Shown: positions 32,360-42,875, numbered from the stretch's first letter. The stretch is DNA of 64,000 nucleotides from Bathynomus jamesi (GCA_023014485.1 JAJOZX010001860.1:496001-560000), one strand, 5' to 3'. The notes: generated by a model from the sequence alone, not told the origin. Numbers and translations are program-made.

Positions 32360-33204
32360 GAATTCAGTTAGCCAAGTACAGTATATACAATGAATGAAAA
32401 CAATAAAGTTCATTTCTTTGATGTTAATTATTTCAGTCAGATTTCACAATTTATAATGAACAATTTGTAACGAGATTGTAAGTTTAAGTTCGAATGATAG
32501 CTCGGTTTCAGTATTTCTTTTGAGGAATCCTTTTAAGAAATGAAATGTAAATAATTCGTAATGTGACACATAAAGTAAAGTATAATCTTAAAACTATGGA
32601 TAATAACAGCGGTTACTGAAGTTAACGGCTAAGCTGAACAAAATTTCAGATTTTTTACCACTTCTTAAATTTACAGTTTGCAGCAGAGGTTAAATATTCA
32701 TAAAATGTCACGAAACGTTAAACGAGGTAGCCTCACTAAATAATGGATCACAGACACTACGTTGTCAGAGGCACAGAAAAAGAGCAGAGAACCTCGTCGT
32801 CGACGCTTCCAAGGTTTAAATAACCTCGGGGTAGGCGGAAGTAGTATGGGCGCAAAAGGAGAGAGTGCATTGCAATTGCAAATGTAGATAAATGTTGCAA
32901 GAGTGCCAGCACCAGTGCCAACCCCCACCCCTTTGTTGCAAGGCCCCCAAAAGGGGGGATGGGGTTGTTACAAGAGCAACAATGGGCTATGCAACTTGGA
33001 GGCGGAGTTATCCCCAAGAGAAAGAAAGAGAGGAAGAGAGGTGTTCGCCTGGCAGGAGCCAAGCGCATATTAAGACTTCAGCCGAGCCCCCCCGCTGTCT
33101 TAATATGTTCCTAATCAGCCAGTTGGCACAGTGTATACTTCGTTTGGGCAGATACACACCCACCTATACACCCATAAAATATTACGCACACACAACTATA
33201 TGCG

Positions 33205-33240
33205 CGATTATATGCGCCGGGTTCGAGACCAGGTGGCGGC
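33205..33240 (+). other. tRNA-like B-box motif
   Basis: GCCGGGTTCGAGACCAGGTG has the GGTTCGAGACC core of a tRNA T-arm (pol III B box). The same core recurs at about 34,929 and, weaker, at about 35,167. No A box or complete cloverleaf can be drawn, so a tRNA-derived SINE remnant is more likely than a tRNA gene. Confidence 0.35.
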
Positions 33241-33406
33241 GCGTCCTTCCACGGTTGGTAGATAAATGGGAAATCAGGGTGTCCTAATGATCCGTGTTAA
33301 ACTGTAGGTCTAAGGTGGAGTGTAAACATCCTTCCACGATTGGTAGATAAATGGATAACCAGGGTGCTCTAGCAGGGACCCTCTCTCTCTTGCGCGCTCT
33401 CTCTCT

Positions 33407-33444
<38 letters not shown>

Positions 33445-33572
33445 CGTTAAACCGTAGATCTAGGGTGGGGTGAAAAGTTTGGCCTTCGCCAGACTGAACA
33501 ATTCGGGCCGAAGCCATCGAAAGCAAAGGTGATTCTATATATGTACAAATCTCTTTCTCGCGCTCTCTCTCT

Positions 33573-33627
<55 letters not shown>

Positions 33628-33830
33628 CCCGTTTAAAAGTAGGGCTAGGTTGGAGTGTAAAGTTTGAGGGAAATGGAGAGAAGGTAAGGTAGTATAAACA
33701 AAGTCCCTCCTAAACATTTCCTAATTAAACGAAGTAAACAGCTGAACAATAGAAGGACATAAATATTTATGGAATATATATAATTATATACACACACACA
33801 CACAATTATATTAAACAACGTTCTGAAATT
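33240..33830. repeat. Diverged tandem repeat with embedded microsatellites
   Basis: A unit with CCTTCCACGNTTGGTAGATAAATGG followed by a GTTAAACTGTAGGTCTAAGG-type segment and GTGTAAA occurs near 33,243, 33,330, 33,445 and (partly) 33,630. It is broken by CTCTCT, (AT)n and (CA)n tracts at 33,380-33,440 and 33,555-33,628. No coding content. Confidence 0.65.
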
Positions 33831-34277
33831 GTGTTTGATGAAGACGCTAGATAAACTTCGGCTTAATGACCCGCAACCTGAAATACTCTGTCAATTTTTA
33901 AATTTATTTATTGTATCGTTCGCGAAATCTGGGACCCCCAATAAACTTTTACAGCTGCGAGAATTGTCTCGAACTTTGTGCGCTGGTTGTTTTTTCCTTT
34001 TCTTTCATGGATAAATGACTCTGAAATTACCTTCCAATTTCTGGAGTTTTATATTTCAGAGGAAATGATAAATTTTCCGAATCGAATTTAGATAGGGCAC
34101 CATAAATCGATTCACAAATTATCTTCCAACCTCGTTAAGTCCCTCATATAATTGGTTGCTCATCATACGTTCAAATCCCCCGCTATATCATCGGGTCAGA
34201 ATACAAAATCAAAAACAACGCGTTTCTCTCTCTCTACGAATGGGAACAACTGACATGCCCCAGATTTCACGGGGCAG
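33831..34277. other. Stretch with no recognised feature
   Basis: Unremarkable sequence left of the promoter at 34,278. It may contain the left end of the Polinton, but I could not match it to sequence right of 62,772. Confidence 0.4.
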
Positions 34278-34437
34278 CCAATCACAACCCTGTTGGGCGG
34301 CTAGGCTGGCCTATGCATCAAGCTCCGTCCAAAATTCACTGATAGCCAATAGGAAGCTCGCGATTCGGGTATTGTGGATGTTCACAATCACGAGCCTCAT
34401 TTATAAAAGGGGTCACTTTCATCTCAGAGCCTCAATT
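34278..34437 (+). promoter_or_regulatory. Candidate RNA polymerase II promoter
   Basis: Two CCAAT boxes (34,278-34,282 and 34,346-34,350, both within AGCCAAT) and a TATA box (TATAAAA at 34,402-34,408) are followed about 30 bases later by a CTCAATT initiator-like site at 34,431. The spacing is that of a conventional promoter and an ATG follows at 34,478. Motif evidence only. Confidence 0.55.
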
Positions 34438-34477
34438 CGTATGTCTTTTTCGCTCAGTGCTTTTGAAATACTTCGCC

Positions 34478-34770
34478 ATGAGCCAGCTCTACAACTCTCC
34501 CGAATTGTTTGAAAGCGAAGATTTCTACGCTGAGGCAACGCGTGTAATTTTCAACGCTGTGGACCAGAATGAACTTCTATCCACGCAGACTGTTACAGAA
34601 ATTTGTGGCAGCGGGAACGATTTTCCCGCTAACGACTTCGCAGAGATGTAAGTATTTAATTTGAGATTATATACACACCGCGTTTCAATCAGTGTTAAAT
34701 AATTTATAAAAATTCGTGGAAAAATATTTTTAATTATTGTCCTATTCTCTGTTTACTTCGCGGTTATTTC

Positions 34771-34830
<60 letters not shown>

Positions 34831-35529
34831 GGTTTTAATAATACATTTCTCGATAACTTAAAAATTTAAAGACAGCTCCTAAGTAGGATTTTAGAAATAT
34901 TAAAAACTTTTAAGAATTGACTGCAGCCCCGGGTTCGAGACCCGGTGTCCGCAGACGATGTCTTAGCACACCCAGCTAATTTTCCATTTGAGCTGTAAAT
35001 TAGTCTACTTGTTTTGCCCATTCTCTGTTTCCTTCGTGGTTATTTCGGCATATATATATATATGGTGTGGCTTTAATTGTACATTTCTCGATGATTTCAA
35101 AATTTATAGACAGCTCTGCAGTAGGATTTTAGAAATATTAAAAAATTTTAAGAATTGCCTACGGTCCCGGGCTCGAGACTCGGTGCCGGCAGACGATGTC
35201 TTAGCACTCTTACTTTTGAAACCTGTCAGGGTATCTGCTTTGTGATTACAATTTGTCAGGCGTCCTAATCTGGATTTTACGCTATTGTATCTTTTAATTA
35301 AACAAGTTTAATTTTATTTAACTTTATTTGATTCAGCATGAACTAATCATGTTAACTTCTCATTAAAGGACGACGGAACTTGAATGTGTTATAGCTACTT
35401 TTCGTTTTGATGAAAGGGGAATAAATGATATGGATGCTTTACCGCACAACCAACCAGCGACCTGAACACAGAGGTCGAGGTATTGGCTCACATCCGGTCC
35501 AACGAATGCCAGGTCATCGAGGAACTAAT
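34478..35529 (+). CDS. Candidate spliced gene, unknown function, possibly broken
   Basis: Exon 1 would run 34,478-34,647 (56 codons plus 2 bases), starting M-S-Q-L-Y-N-S-P-E-L and rich in acidic residues, and ending AT|GTAAGT, a strong 5' splice site. A possible second exon, 35,369-35,529, follows CATTAAAG and also ends AT|GTAAGT. If joined, the frame continues T-T-E-L-E-C-V-I-A-T and meets TGA after about 33 codons. An adjacent frame stays protein-like to the exon end (E-V-L-A-H-I-R-S-N-E), which suggests a one-base shift. Without splicing exon 1 stops at once (ATGTAA). I recognise no family. It may be Polinton cargo or a host gene remnant. Confidence 0.4.
34745..35210. repeat. Diverged tandem duplication with (AT)n and B-box
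   Basis: Two copies of about 180-200 bases (about 34,745-34,968 and 35,028-35,206) share GTTATTTCGG, an (AT)n run, TACATTTCTCGAT, AGTAGGATTTTAGAAATATT and a GGGTTCGAGACC-type motif followed by GCAGACGATGTCTTAGCAC. The T-arm-like motif recalls a tRNA-derived SINE. The duplication sits inside the presumed intron of the candidate spliced gene. Confidence 0.7.
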
Positions 35530-35786
35530 GTAAGTATTTTTGGGTTAAGAACAAAACACATTGTATTTTCATTTAATTTATTAAATGGTAGAAAACATGT
35601 ACAAAGCGGAACCAGTGTCCATTAAATAAGTCTTAATGGCGACAAATAGCCTTTACACAATATAGATACAATATATACACCTTTACACAATACAGCGGGT
35701 GCTAACATATGGGAACCTTTTTTTATTTGTCTGCATACCATTTATCATTCATTTCAGTGTCGCACAAATCGAATAATTTTAAAAAA

Positions 35787-36197
35787 TTATAAATCCCTTC
35801 CCACGTGACATGTGCATGAGAAATGAAAGCAATACATGCCGCACGTGTTACTAAATATCCTTGAAAGCGTACGGGTTCCATACAATCTCAGGTACATGTA
35901 TCTGCTCGATAAATTGTACAACACGGTCATTCCAGGGCTGAGTGCCGAGTGAATCAAAATAGTACATTCTTTCCCTATTTTTAAAATAGATTGCAAACCA
36001 ATGAATCCCCTCACCCCCACAATGTCGGTGTTCACGATAATCCCGTACCAGTTTCTCGTAGTTGGCAATTTCAATATTTCATTCTTCGCAAACACGCCGA
36101 TAAATTTGGAGCGTGTGATTCGGTCACTTTTCATTACTCTCTGGAGTGTATTCGCGTCCATTTTAAAAGTCTGTGACCACGTTCCTGAAACGGTCAA
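35787..36197 (-). pseudogene. Polinton adenovirus-type maturation protease
   Basis: The likely start is M-D-A-N-T-L-Q at about 36,161. The frame has I-I-V-N-T-D near residue 51, the block before the catalytic histidine in this cysteine-protease family. The histidine block H-W-F-A-I-Y-F and a Y-Y-F-D-S-L-G block are present but in a neighbouring frame, so a frameshift follows I-I-V-N-T-D. The frame ends with S-N-T-C-G-M-Y-C, which carries the catalytic cysteine. The family processes capsid proteins during virion maturation. It lies just downstream of the capsid gene on the same strand. At least two frameshifts inactivate it. Confidence 0.75.
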
Positions 36198-36350
36198 CTT
36201 CTATTAGCTTGTGATTCGAGGTACACGAGTACACTAATAGGGCGTCTATAGGTTGGCAAATTCCAACCTGACTGAGATATTCCCACTCTGTTGTGGACTT
36301 AAGTGCGTTTTTACAGCAGACAAGTCAGGGTAATATCAAATGAATAAATG

Positions 36351-37445
36351 TTAAATTCTTCGACAAACTTTCTGCGTTACGCCAAACCCAAGCTCGTCAC
36401 ATGCACCTGCATTATGAGCCAGACTACTATAAGCTCTCGCGCAGAGCGGGAACACAGCGTCTGATGAGTAGTCCGTAATCATAGTCCCTCCAAAGCGATG
36501 CCATTTACGTATAGAGTATATTTTTAAGGCCGAAATTCTCGAATTTAAAGGCACTCTTTTTATATTTTCCATTCGTCGAGGCGTGGTCCTGCATTCCAAT
36601 TAATATTTTTAGGTAGAACTCCAAGGGCCACGTTTTCTAGTTGCTTCGAGGCCAACCCGGCGGGCACCGTGTATAGTTTGATCTGTACCCTGTTAATTGG
36701 GTATTTTACTGTGGCGTGTATTAAGTTTTCTCAATTTCTATTTGTTTTGGTGAACTTAATTTCACTCGGCGTACACGCAAATACGTCTCCATTATGTGAA
36801 TCACAACGGGTTTCGCGCCCTCTTCTTGATCAGACCCCAGATTTATGCAGATCTCAGGACTCGTGCGGTTGAGCTTTAGTTTCAGATCGATGCCGTTCAT
36901 AAGCAGTTTCTCCTGGAATGTGAAGTCTGTATGAAGACCCAAAACACTCGTATATCTTTTTTTTAGAATTTTTAAATTTATCCTTTATACCACTTTCATC
37001 TTTAGTCTGGTAATAGCCCTCGGCGGTTAAAAAGGTGTCCTTCGCTTCTTTTGAAAAGTTGAGGACATTTTCCAGATAGGCTCGTAGGTGATAATACCCC
37101 GTTCCTGCCGAGATGTTAACCTGATTTAAATACACCTCACACTGGCTGAATATGGAGTGTAAAAGTTGGTTTCAGGGTATGCAGAGTAACTATCATCGCA
37201 GTCCGTTCCATCTGAATGGGCTATACGCAGTTTAGCGTACATGTGCATGCAGCTCGGGTCAAAAAAGTAAGGGCCTGAGCTGGGTATCACGAATTCTATA
37301 GGGGCACTCGGCGAACTAATTGTGTTTAATGGGTTAATTGTAATAAAGTCGCTATGCTCAATAGAGACCTGAGTGGGGGCATATCAAAGAGGGACAGTTC
37401 CGATTTACAGCATTGTGAACTACACGGATGGATGAAACGCGCCAT
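36351..37445 (-). pseudogene. Polinton major-capsid-like protein
   Basis: A start at 37,445 (M-A-R-F-I-H-P) leads into S-E-L-S-L-F-D before a frameshift. A second part (37,135-36,854) has V-N-I-S-A-G-T-G-Y-Y-H-L-R-A-Y-L-E. A third (36,942-36,721) begins G-L-H-T-D-F-T-F-Q-E-K-L-L-M-N-G-I, then V-R-R-V-K-L, and a tail ends at 36,351. These blocks are those I associate with the conserved Polinton capsid protein, which is predicted to fold as a double jelly roll. Which Polinton capsid gene it is rests on memory of the family, not a search. At least three frameshifts. Confidence 0.65.
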
Positions 37446-37578
37446 GACGAGTCAGAAATAGTGCCACCTCTCTCGACAACTAGTAATCAGCCTATGATTC
37501 GTGAGAGTAGTGTCCTCAGCTTATATCAGTTAAAAAAATGATCAGCCATAGGCTTCATACGCTTAGAGCACTTCTTTT

Positions 37579-37908
37579 TTATTTCCTTTTACGTTTAGCG
37601 CCACGTGATGGTAACCCCTTCTTCCTGGCAGATCTCTTCTTTCCGCCACCACGCATTTTTCTCTTTGCATCTTTGATGATTTCGTCCCGTGTACGTTTTA
37701 AATGTTTTTTTAGAGCTTCTTTAGGTTTAGTTCCACCCATTATGTCTTCTGCCGCGTTAAAACCTGATTGTAACGCCTTCCTCCCTAGGTATCTAGCACC
37801 CCTCTTCAACAGTGGGACAGCGGTGCGTAGTATGGATGAAAAAATGGATCCAAGCCCACTCCCACGCTATCTCACCCCTCGATAGACTGTGAATGGCCTT
37901 CGGGTCAT
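37579..37908 (-). pseudogene. Polinton core-like basic protein, one premature stop
   Basis: The frame starts at ATG 37,908, overlapping the upstream stop as TAATG. It reads 13 codons (M-T-R-R-P-F-T-V-Y-R-G-V-R), meets TAG at 37,869-37,867, and then stays open to 37,579. The rest has a G-S-G-L-G-S-I-F start, a helical K-R-G-A-R-Y-L-G-R-K-A block, and a lysine/arginine-rich tail (K-R-K-M-R-G-G-G-K-K-R). The composition resembles small DNA-binding or membrane-active virion core proteins of Polintons and adenovirus pVI/pX. Only the single stop appears to interrupt it. Confidence 0.65.
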
Positions 37909-38764
37909 TATAAACGACGAAAGTGTAGTTTCACTGTTAAGCTCCCATCACCGAATGGGAAATTTTTTCCCTCAATCGTTCTTATATATATCGAGATGTT
38001 GGTTAATAGATTAGTCGCAACATTCACATAATGGGGCTTGTCATATGTAATGCTCAAACTTTTCCCTCTATGGTTGGGGATGTGTGCAATGCGCAGCAGG
38101 CGCGCCTGGGTGTCCCAACAAATTGGTGCTCTACGATATTGCTGTAAATATAGCACATGTCTGGGGAGGAGCTTTCACCCAATTTCTCCATCTTCAACTG
38201 ATACATTAAGCTGGACAAGTCATGCTGTGCCTCGTGAAAGGTATCTCTTTGGAGAGCTGCGCTATATCGGCCCTCAGCCACAATTGTGAACAGCTCTTTA
38301 TCTTTAATATTTCTACTAAGCGTTGATTTTAACTTCAATGTGCATGCAGGCGTGTCTATGTTTACGACTTCAAAAAGTAAATCGTTTGTCAGGTACGACT
38401 TTTCAAGACTCTTGTTTAACCCCGTCACAATGTCCATGGCTGTGTCATAATGCCGATTCCTAGCGATACATTTGTGCTATAGTACTGCCTCACCGAACAG
38501 GACTGATCGCATAGTATTGTCTAAGGTTATGTCTAATTTTTCGCACTCATCGATTCTTCTAAGGATCAGAAATATGATTTGCTCATTTTCAAGAGTTAAA
38601 AATTTGGAGACTAACTGGAGTTCACATAAACCCACCTCATACGAATCACGCTCCAATTCAATGGGTCCGTGGAGTTCTGTCACAAAGTTGGCCAGGGTGT
38701 TGTTAGGATGTACAGACAGAGAAGAAGAGGACGGGAGTGTGACATAGAAGTGGCTAGGCGCCAT
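37908..38764 (-). pseudogene. Polinton penton/minor-capsid-like protein
   Basis: The start at 38,764 gives H-F-Y-V-T-L-P-S-S-S-S near the N-terminus, then P-I-E-L and Y-E-V-G-L-C-E-L, a very recognisable Polinton structural-protein opening. The middle (38,437-38,054) and end (38,156-37,908, finishing V-K-L-H-F-R) are in other frames. M-C-Y-I-Y-S-N-I-V-E lies near the middle-to-end junction. Breaks fall near 38,470 and 38,120. Assignment as the single-jelly-roll minor capsid or penton is from family knowledge. Its start lies inside the integrase 3' region and its stop overlaps the next gene's ATG, a compact virus-like arrangement. Confidence 0.7.
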
Positions 38765-39832
38765 GTTGCATATTTAAGCTTCATTATTGCAGCAGCTTTT
38801 ATATAGGTGTTGAAGCTTTCTGGGTAACCCAGCCATTTCACCAGGTACATTTTTCTCTTTCCTGAACCTTTGCTGCCTAAAATTTTTTCAATTTTAAACA
38901 CACTTTTTCCTAAATTAAATGTCACTTTCTGCAACTCCTCGCGGTAAAAGCCTCCAGCGATCTCTTCCCCATTCAAATCTTCAACGTAATACATCATTAT
39001 CTCGCCTTTAGGTCTCATAGCACTAACTTTAAAAATCTCACGTGTCCATCCTTGCTCAAATCCCTTCGCGAATTTATTTCCCGAACGTGATAGCCTTACA
39101 TAATCATTGATTTTGAAATGTGTAGAGTGTGGTGGCGGTGCTCCATCTCTTCTCACCTCTGGCGCGTACCTCTTTCTAAAACTTCGTTAGGTGTTGTGCC
39201 AATCGTACGGTGGTGTGAACGGTTGTATGACGATGTGCCAATGACCCGAGAACGTTTATATATCTGTATGTGTTTTTATGTGTAAAATAGCGATGCATGC
39301 GTTCCTTTATGGTACGTTGAACTCTTTCAGCTAAAGAGGCCTTATGTATAGAACTGCTAGTGTAGTAACTGATATTAAACTCTGTCAGCATGTTCTGAAA
39401 AGCGCGACCTATAAATTCTTTCCCCATATCCGTACAAAAATAGCCAGGAACCCTATCTTCTTTTAACATCAACGTTTTGGTCGCTTTAGCAACTGTTTCA
39501 GGCGATTTATTTTTCAGTGGAATTAGCCACAGATATCTAGAGAATACATCTATTATGAATAGGATGTAGCGGTATCCGTCATTATACACTGAATATCTTT
39601 GCATGTCTGTTAAATCCGCTTGCCAAATAGAGTCAATCGAAGCCGCTGTTGTCTTGGCCGTTTTAAACCTTTTTCTCACCGGTTTATGAAGTGTATAAGC
39701 ATCCTGCTCCCGCAAAAACCTCTCAACATCTTTTTTCCCTACTCCGTAAACACCTCTGTACAGTCTATTAACGCCGCCATAGGAGGCGGGGTTAGAAATG
39801 TCATAATAGCGTTTACTTAATATGTTAGCCAT
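38680..39832 (-). pseudogene. Polinton integrase with chromodomain
   Basis: The catalytic part (39,832-39,176) starts M-A-N-I-L-S-K-R-Y-Y. It carries W-Q-A-D-L-T-D-M (Asp73), F-C-T-D-M-G-K-E-F (Asp135) and K-A-S-L-A-E-R (Glu169), the DDE triad of retrovirus-type integrases. A frameshift near 39,170 leads to the second part (39,156 on), with an SH3-like D-Y-V-R-L-S-R region and a chromodomain-like K-Y/M-Y-L-V-K-W-L-G-Y-P-E-S-F. The final residues run into the next gene. The enzyme inserts the element into host DNA; the chromodomain may direct it to chromatin. Confidence 0.85.
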
Positions 39833-39932
39833 TTGCGTATTTTAGAGACACGTGGATAAGGTTGGCCGTTTGTTCTCTTCTTTCTCCTCTTCAGAGACGC
39901 TGCTGCTGGGGCGATGGGGCGCGTACTCAGTT

Positions 39933-41309
39933 CTCTACAGATCTACAGAAGCTAAGGCTAACAAAGACCCCAAGATCCACTCTAAGGTTAGCCCGAGAGA
40001 AAAGAAGGATTAGGGGGTTAAGAGAAGAGAATAAGGGGTTAAGTAAGTAGCAACACCTATCACTCAGGGGTTAACATTCATTCAGAAAAAGAGAAAAAAG
40101 ACTCACCATCATCATCCGCCGGCCACTGCCGACAAGTCGGAAAAATAGTCGAAGAGAATAGGAAAGGGATGAAAGATGAAAAGAAGTAAAATAAGAACGC
40201 TTACAAACCATGCAAACACAGTCTTAACTCACTGTCATACCATGCAAACTACAGACATGCAAGTAAAGAGAGTTACAGACATGCAAGTAAGGAGAGGAGA
40301 AAAAAAAAGTAGGTAAAGTTAAACAAAAAGTGGGTTAGTTTACGCTACGAGCTACATCTACGTTCGTGTTAGTCTAATTTTTTTATTATATATATTTTTT
40401 TTTTTTTATTATTATTTTTTTTTTTATAATTTCATTGCTGGCATCACACGCTGACATGTCACAAGTTGGCATTAATCGTCAACAGTCTCATCCTCGACCA
40501 CCCCTCCCAGAGCTCCTGTTGCTAGTTGTTTTTTTTTTAAATTTTAAACAACGTTAATATTTTTAAAATGTCTGTCAAGACGGTTCTTAAACACATTAAC
40601 GCTGGTAGAGTTCACGACGGGGGCGGGAAGATTATTCCATTTATCTATTACTTTAACGTAAAGAAGTTTTTAGCGATATTAGTAATGAAACGTCTGCCAC
40701 GCAACTTAACCCTTTACCGTCCGAATTTTTGGTAGGGTTAAGTTATGAGAGCGTGTATTTGATAGGTTACAAATTCGTCCGTTTGGGCAGTAAAGGGTTA
40801 AATCTGTTATTACGAGTATTGCTATTATCGAAAGTGAACAATTTGTCAAAATTTACGTTATCGATGTTATTAACGATTTTGAAAACTTCAATAAGCTCCC
40901 CCCTTAATCTCCTAGTTTCGAGTGAATGCAAGTCTAACTCTTTAATTCTATCTTCATAAGACTTGTTGCGCAATGACGGAATTAGTTTCGTGGCACGACG
41001 CTGAACCCTTTGTAACCTATCAGTATCCTCACGCAAGTACGGGCACCAAAACTGAACGGCATATTCTAAATGAGGCCTGACTAGGGACTTGTAAAGGGGC
41101 AATATAATATCCTTCGATTTAAATTCGAAATTACGCGCTATGAAGCCTAACATCTTATTAGCTTTTGCGCAAGACTCCAGGTACTGGTTCCTATCTTTTA
41201 AATCCTTAGATACGCGTACGCCTAAATCTACTTCCTCGTCAACGCTCGCTAACTCTCTATCATCCATCGTATACGTGTAATTATTGTTACGAGAACCTAT
41301 ATGCAAAAC
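39933..41309 (-). mobile_element. LINE copy B, 5' truncated, inserted in Polinton
   Basis: The 3' UTR (about 39,933-40,560) and the last roughly 230 codons of ORF2 match copy A closely. The element is truncated at the sequence encoding V-L-H-I-G-S-R-N-N-N (41,309), where Polinton coding sequence abuts in frame. Truncation at the 5' side is normal for LINE insertion. A target duplication was not found. It carries a nested 88-bp MITE. Confidence 0.85.
40710..40797. mobile_element. 88-bp piggyBac-like MITE
   Basis: It starts CCCTTTACCGTCCGAAT and ends ATTCGTCCG...GTAAAGGG, with TTAA on both sides (40,706-40,709 and 40,798-40,801). Copies A and C lack it and have a single TTAA there, so the empty site is known from within this window. 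TTAA targets and CCC ends are piggyBac hallmarks. Confidence 0.9.
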
Positions 41310-41823
41310 TTGATCCAAGTCTTTTAACCTATTCAGATTACCTATCAATGTTTTGGGGACATTTATTTGTTGTAGTCTTGCTTTAATATGCTTCCATCCT
41401 GTTGGTGAGGGCCTGTCCCACTTTCTCACCAGATCATGAACAATGTCAACGATGTTGGATCCTTGTACCCTTGTTCCTTCAACAATGACCTCGCCTGTAT
41501 CGGCCCACTGTATGATGGGGTCCTCACTCAATAGATTATAAAGACTTAAGCCTTTATTCCTCAATGTATGTGGAGACTGCTTTTTAATACATGTTCGATG
41601 TGTTTGTTCCGTTATTCTTTGGTTGGTCATCTCTAACGTCGGGCCCAGGTCCTGTGTCGCCATGCTCAGCGCTACTCGCTGTGCCTAATAACCACGGGGA
41701 GCTCTGTCGGATTCTTATAATCTTCGTACTCATGAAGAAATTTCTGCAAAGCCTCTGGTACAAGATCCTTTTCTCATCAGGTGACTTTTCACTGTTTAAT
41801 AGGGCTAGCAACTCGCTTTCCAT
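41310..41823 (-). pseudogene. Polinton accessory protein, function unknown
   Basis: The start at 41,823 (M-E-S-E-L-L-A-L-L-N-S-E-K) gives a short helical segment. A frameshift in the 41,590-41,660 overlap leads to a second frame with K-G-L-S-L-Y-N-L-L, then G-T-R-V-Q-G-S-N-I-V-D-I-V and I-N-V-P-K-T-L-I-G-N. LINE copy B cuts it at 41,309, fusing the two in frame. The I-x-G-S-N-I-x-D and N-V-P-x-x-L-I blocks recur in Polinton-type proteins as far as I recall, but I know no activity for them. Confidence 0.5.
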
Positions 41824-41936
41824 TCTTTTAAGCCTACTTTTACGGGGTTCTAGAGAGTGTCTGGAATCTTTGAACTTTGCAATGAAGCATACACCTCGTG
41901 CGGAATCACTACCACCTTTTCATTATATTAATCTAG

Positions 41937-42242
41937 TCAGTAAAGGACCCAAAACTGAAAATAAGATGGGTAGGAATGATCCTCCTCTTTGTACAATAAT
42001 TCGCTTTTTCTTCCCACAGTTTGACTTTTATGAGCGCGTCGTATTATGTTCTTGTAACGACGTAAGCGAGCCTTCTGAGGGGGTTTCATTGGCACATTAC
42101 ATTTTATAACATTAAGACAGATTTCACAGATGCATTTTAAAAAGTCGGAGTCGATATTTTTAACAAACATCTGTTGCAGTGCCCGGGGCAATCGTTGATA
42201 GATTTTTATTAATTCACGATATTTCTTCAGCCTATTTGTCAT
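41937..42242 (-). CDS. Polinton small basic cysteine-containing protein
   Basis: 101 residues with no visible break. It is lysine/arginine-rich with C-I-C-E-I-C-L-N-V near residue 37 and a basic R-L-R-R-Y-K-N-I-I-R-R block near residue 61. It is predicted to be mostly helical. A small protein of this kind sits between ATPase and other structural genes in many Polintons; its role is not known to me. The start is the first Met of the frame. It lies about 45 bases downstream of the ATPase end on the same strand. Confidence 0.6.
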   Translation of the reverse strand: MTNRLKKYRELIKIYQRLPRALQQMFVKNIDSDFLKCICEICLNVIKCNVPMKPPQKARLRRYKNIIRRAHKSQTVGRKSELLYKEEDHSYPSYFQFWVLY

Positions 42243-42288
42243 TCTGGAATATACACCGTTTCAGGTTCGTTTGGGAATATATTCGTTC

Positions 42289-42875
42289 TTAGAAGCACCC
42301 TAAACGTGTTTCGCGGGTGAAGGTCACAAAGCAAATATCCATAACGCTGACTTGTGGCTTCTTTATAAACCTCCAAAAACTCCTTACGTGATTCGGGAAC
42401 ATTTGATTGGCTAATACCCCAATTTGTGACACATCTCTACGTTGTGCGAATAAGACTAGATATTGTGTATTTAACGACACATCGCGCATGTATCTATTTT
42501 TGAAAAATAGATTCTGGTTGATGAAGAATACGCTTATGTTAAGATGGTGGGAGAACACTGTAAATGTCTCGGCAAACGTTTTATCCATTTCCAACATGAG
42601 ATCGTCAATTACAATACTGTATGCTCATTACCTTTTAACGAATTAACGTCATATACACCTTTGTGGAACAAAATTTCATCTTGGTACTCGTTGAACACTG
42701 ACTGATACGTCGAATAGCACCATATTACTTTATGCACAAATTTTGAGAACATCTCCCCCTTATCTTTAATGATTTTAAGCATAAATACAGTTTTTCCACA
42801 TCCTGTAGGGCCAGATATAATACATGTGGAGGGGCTTGTGAACCTGAATTTTTCTACAGATTCCATCTCTAACAC
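42289..42875 (-). pseudogene. Polinton genome-packaging ATPase
   Basis: The start at 42,875 leads into C-I-I-S-G-P-T-G-C-G-K-T (Walker A, residues 22-29). A frameshift near 42,625 falls at the Walker B strand, which reads I-V-I-D-D-L-M in the next frame. That frame continues F-F-I-N-Q-N-L-F (sensor-like Asn) and Y-L-V-L-F-A-Q-R-R-D. This is the FtsK/HerA-type motor that packages DNA into capsids in Polintons and related viruses. A single frameshift separates two otherwise good halves. It is transcribed away from the polymerase gene. Confidence 0.8.

Noticed and set aside
32697..33287. Frames of 76-131 codons on both strands
   Set aside because: No recognisable domain; the frames overlap each other and diverged repeats, and there is no supporting context.
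34910..34960. Possible tRNA gene
   Set aside because: Only the T-arm-like part is present; no anticodon arm or A box can be drawn.
37538..37885. Plus-strand 115-codon frame
   Set aside because: Shadow of the minus-strand core-like protein.
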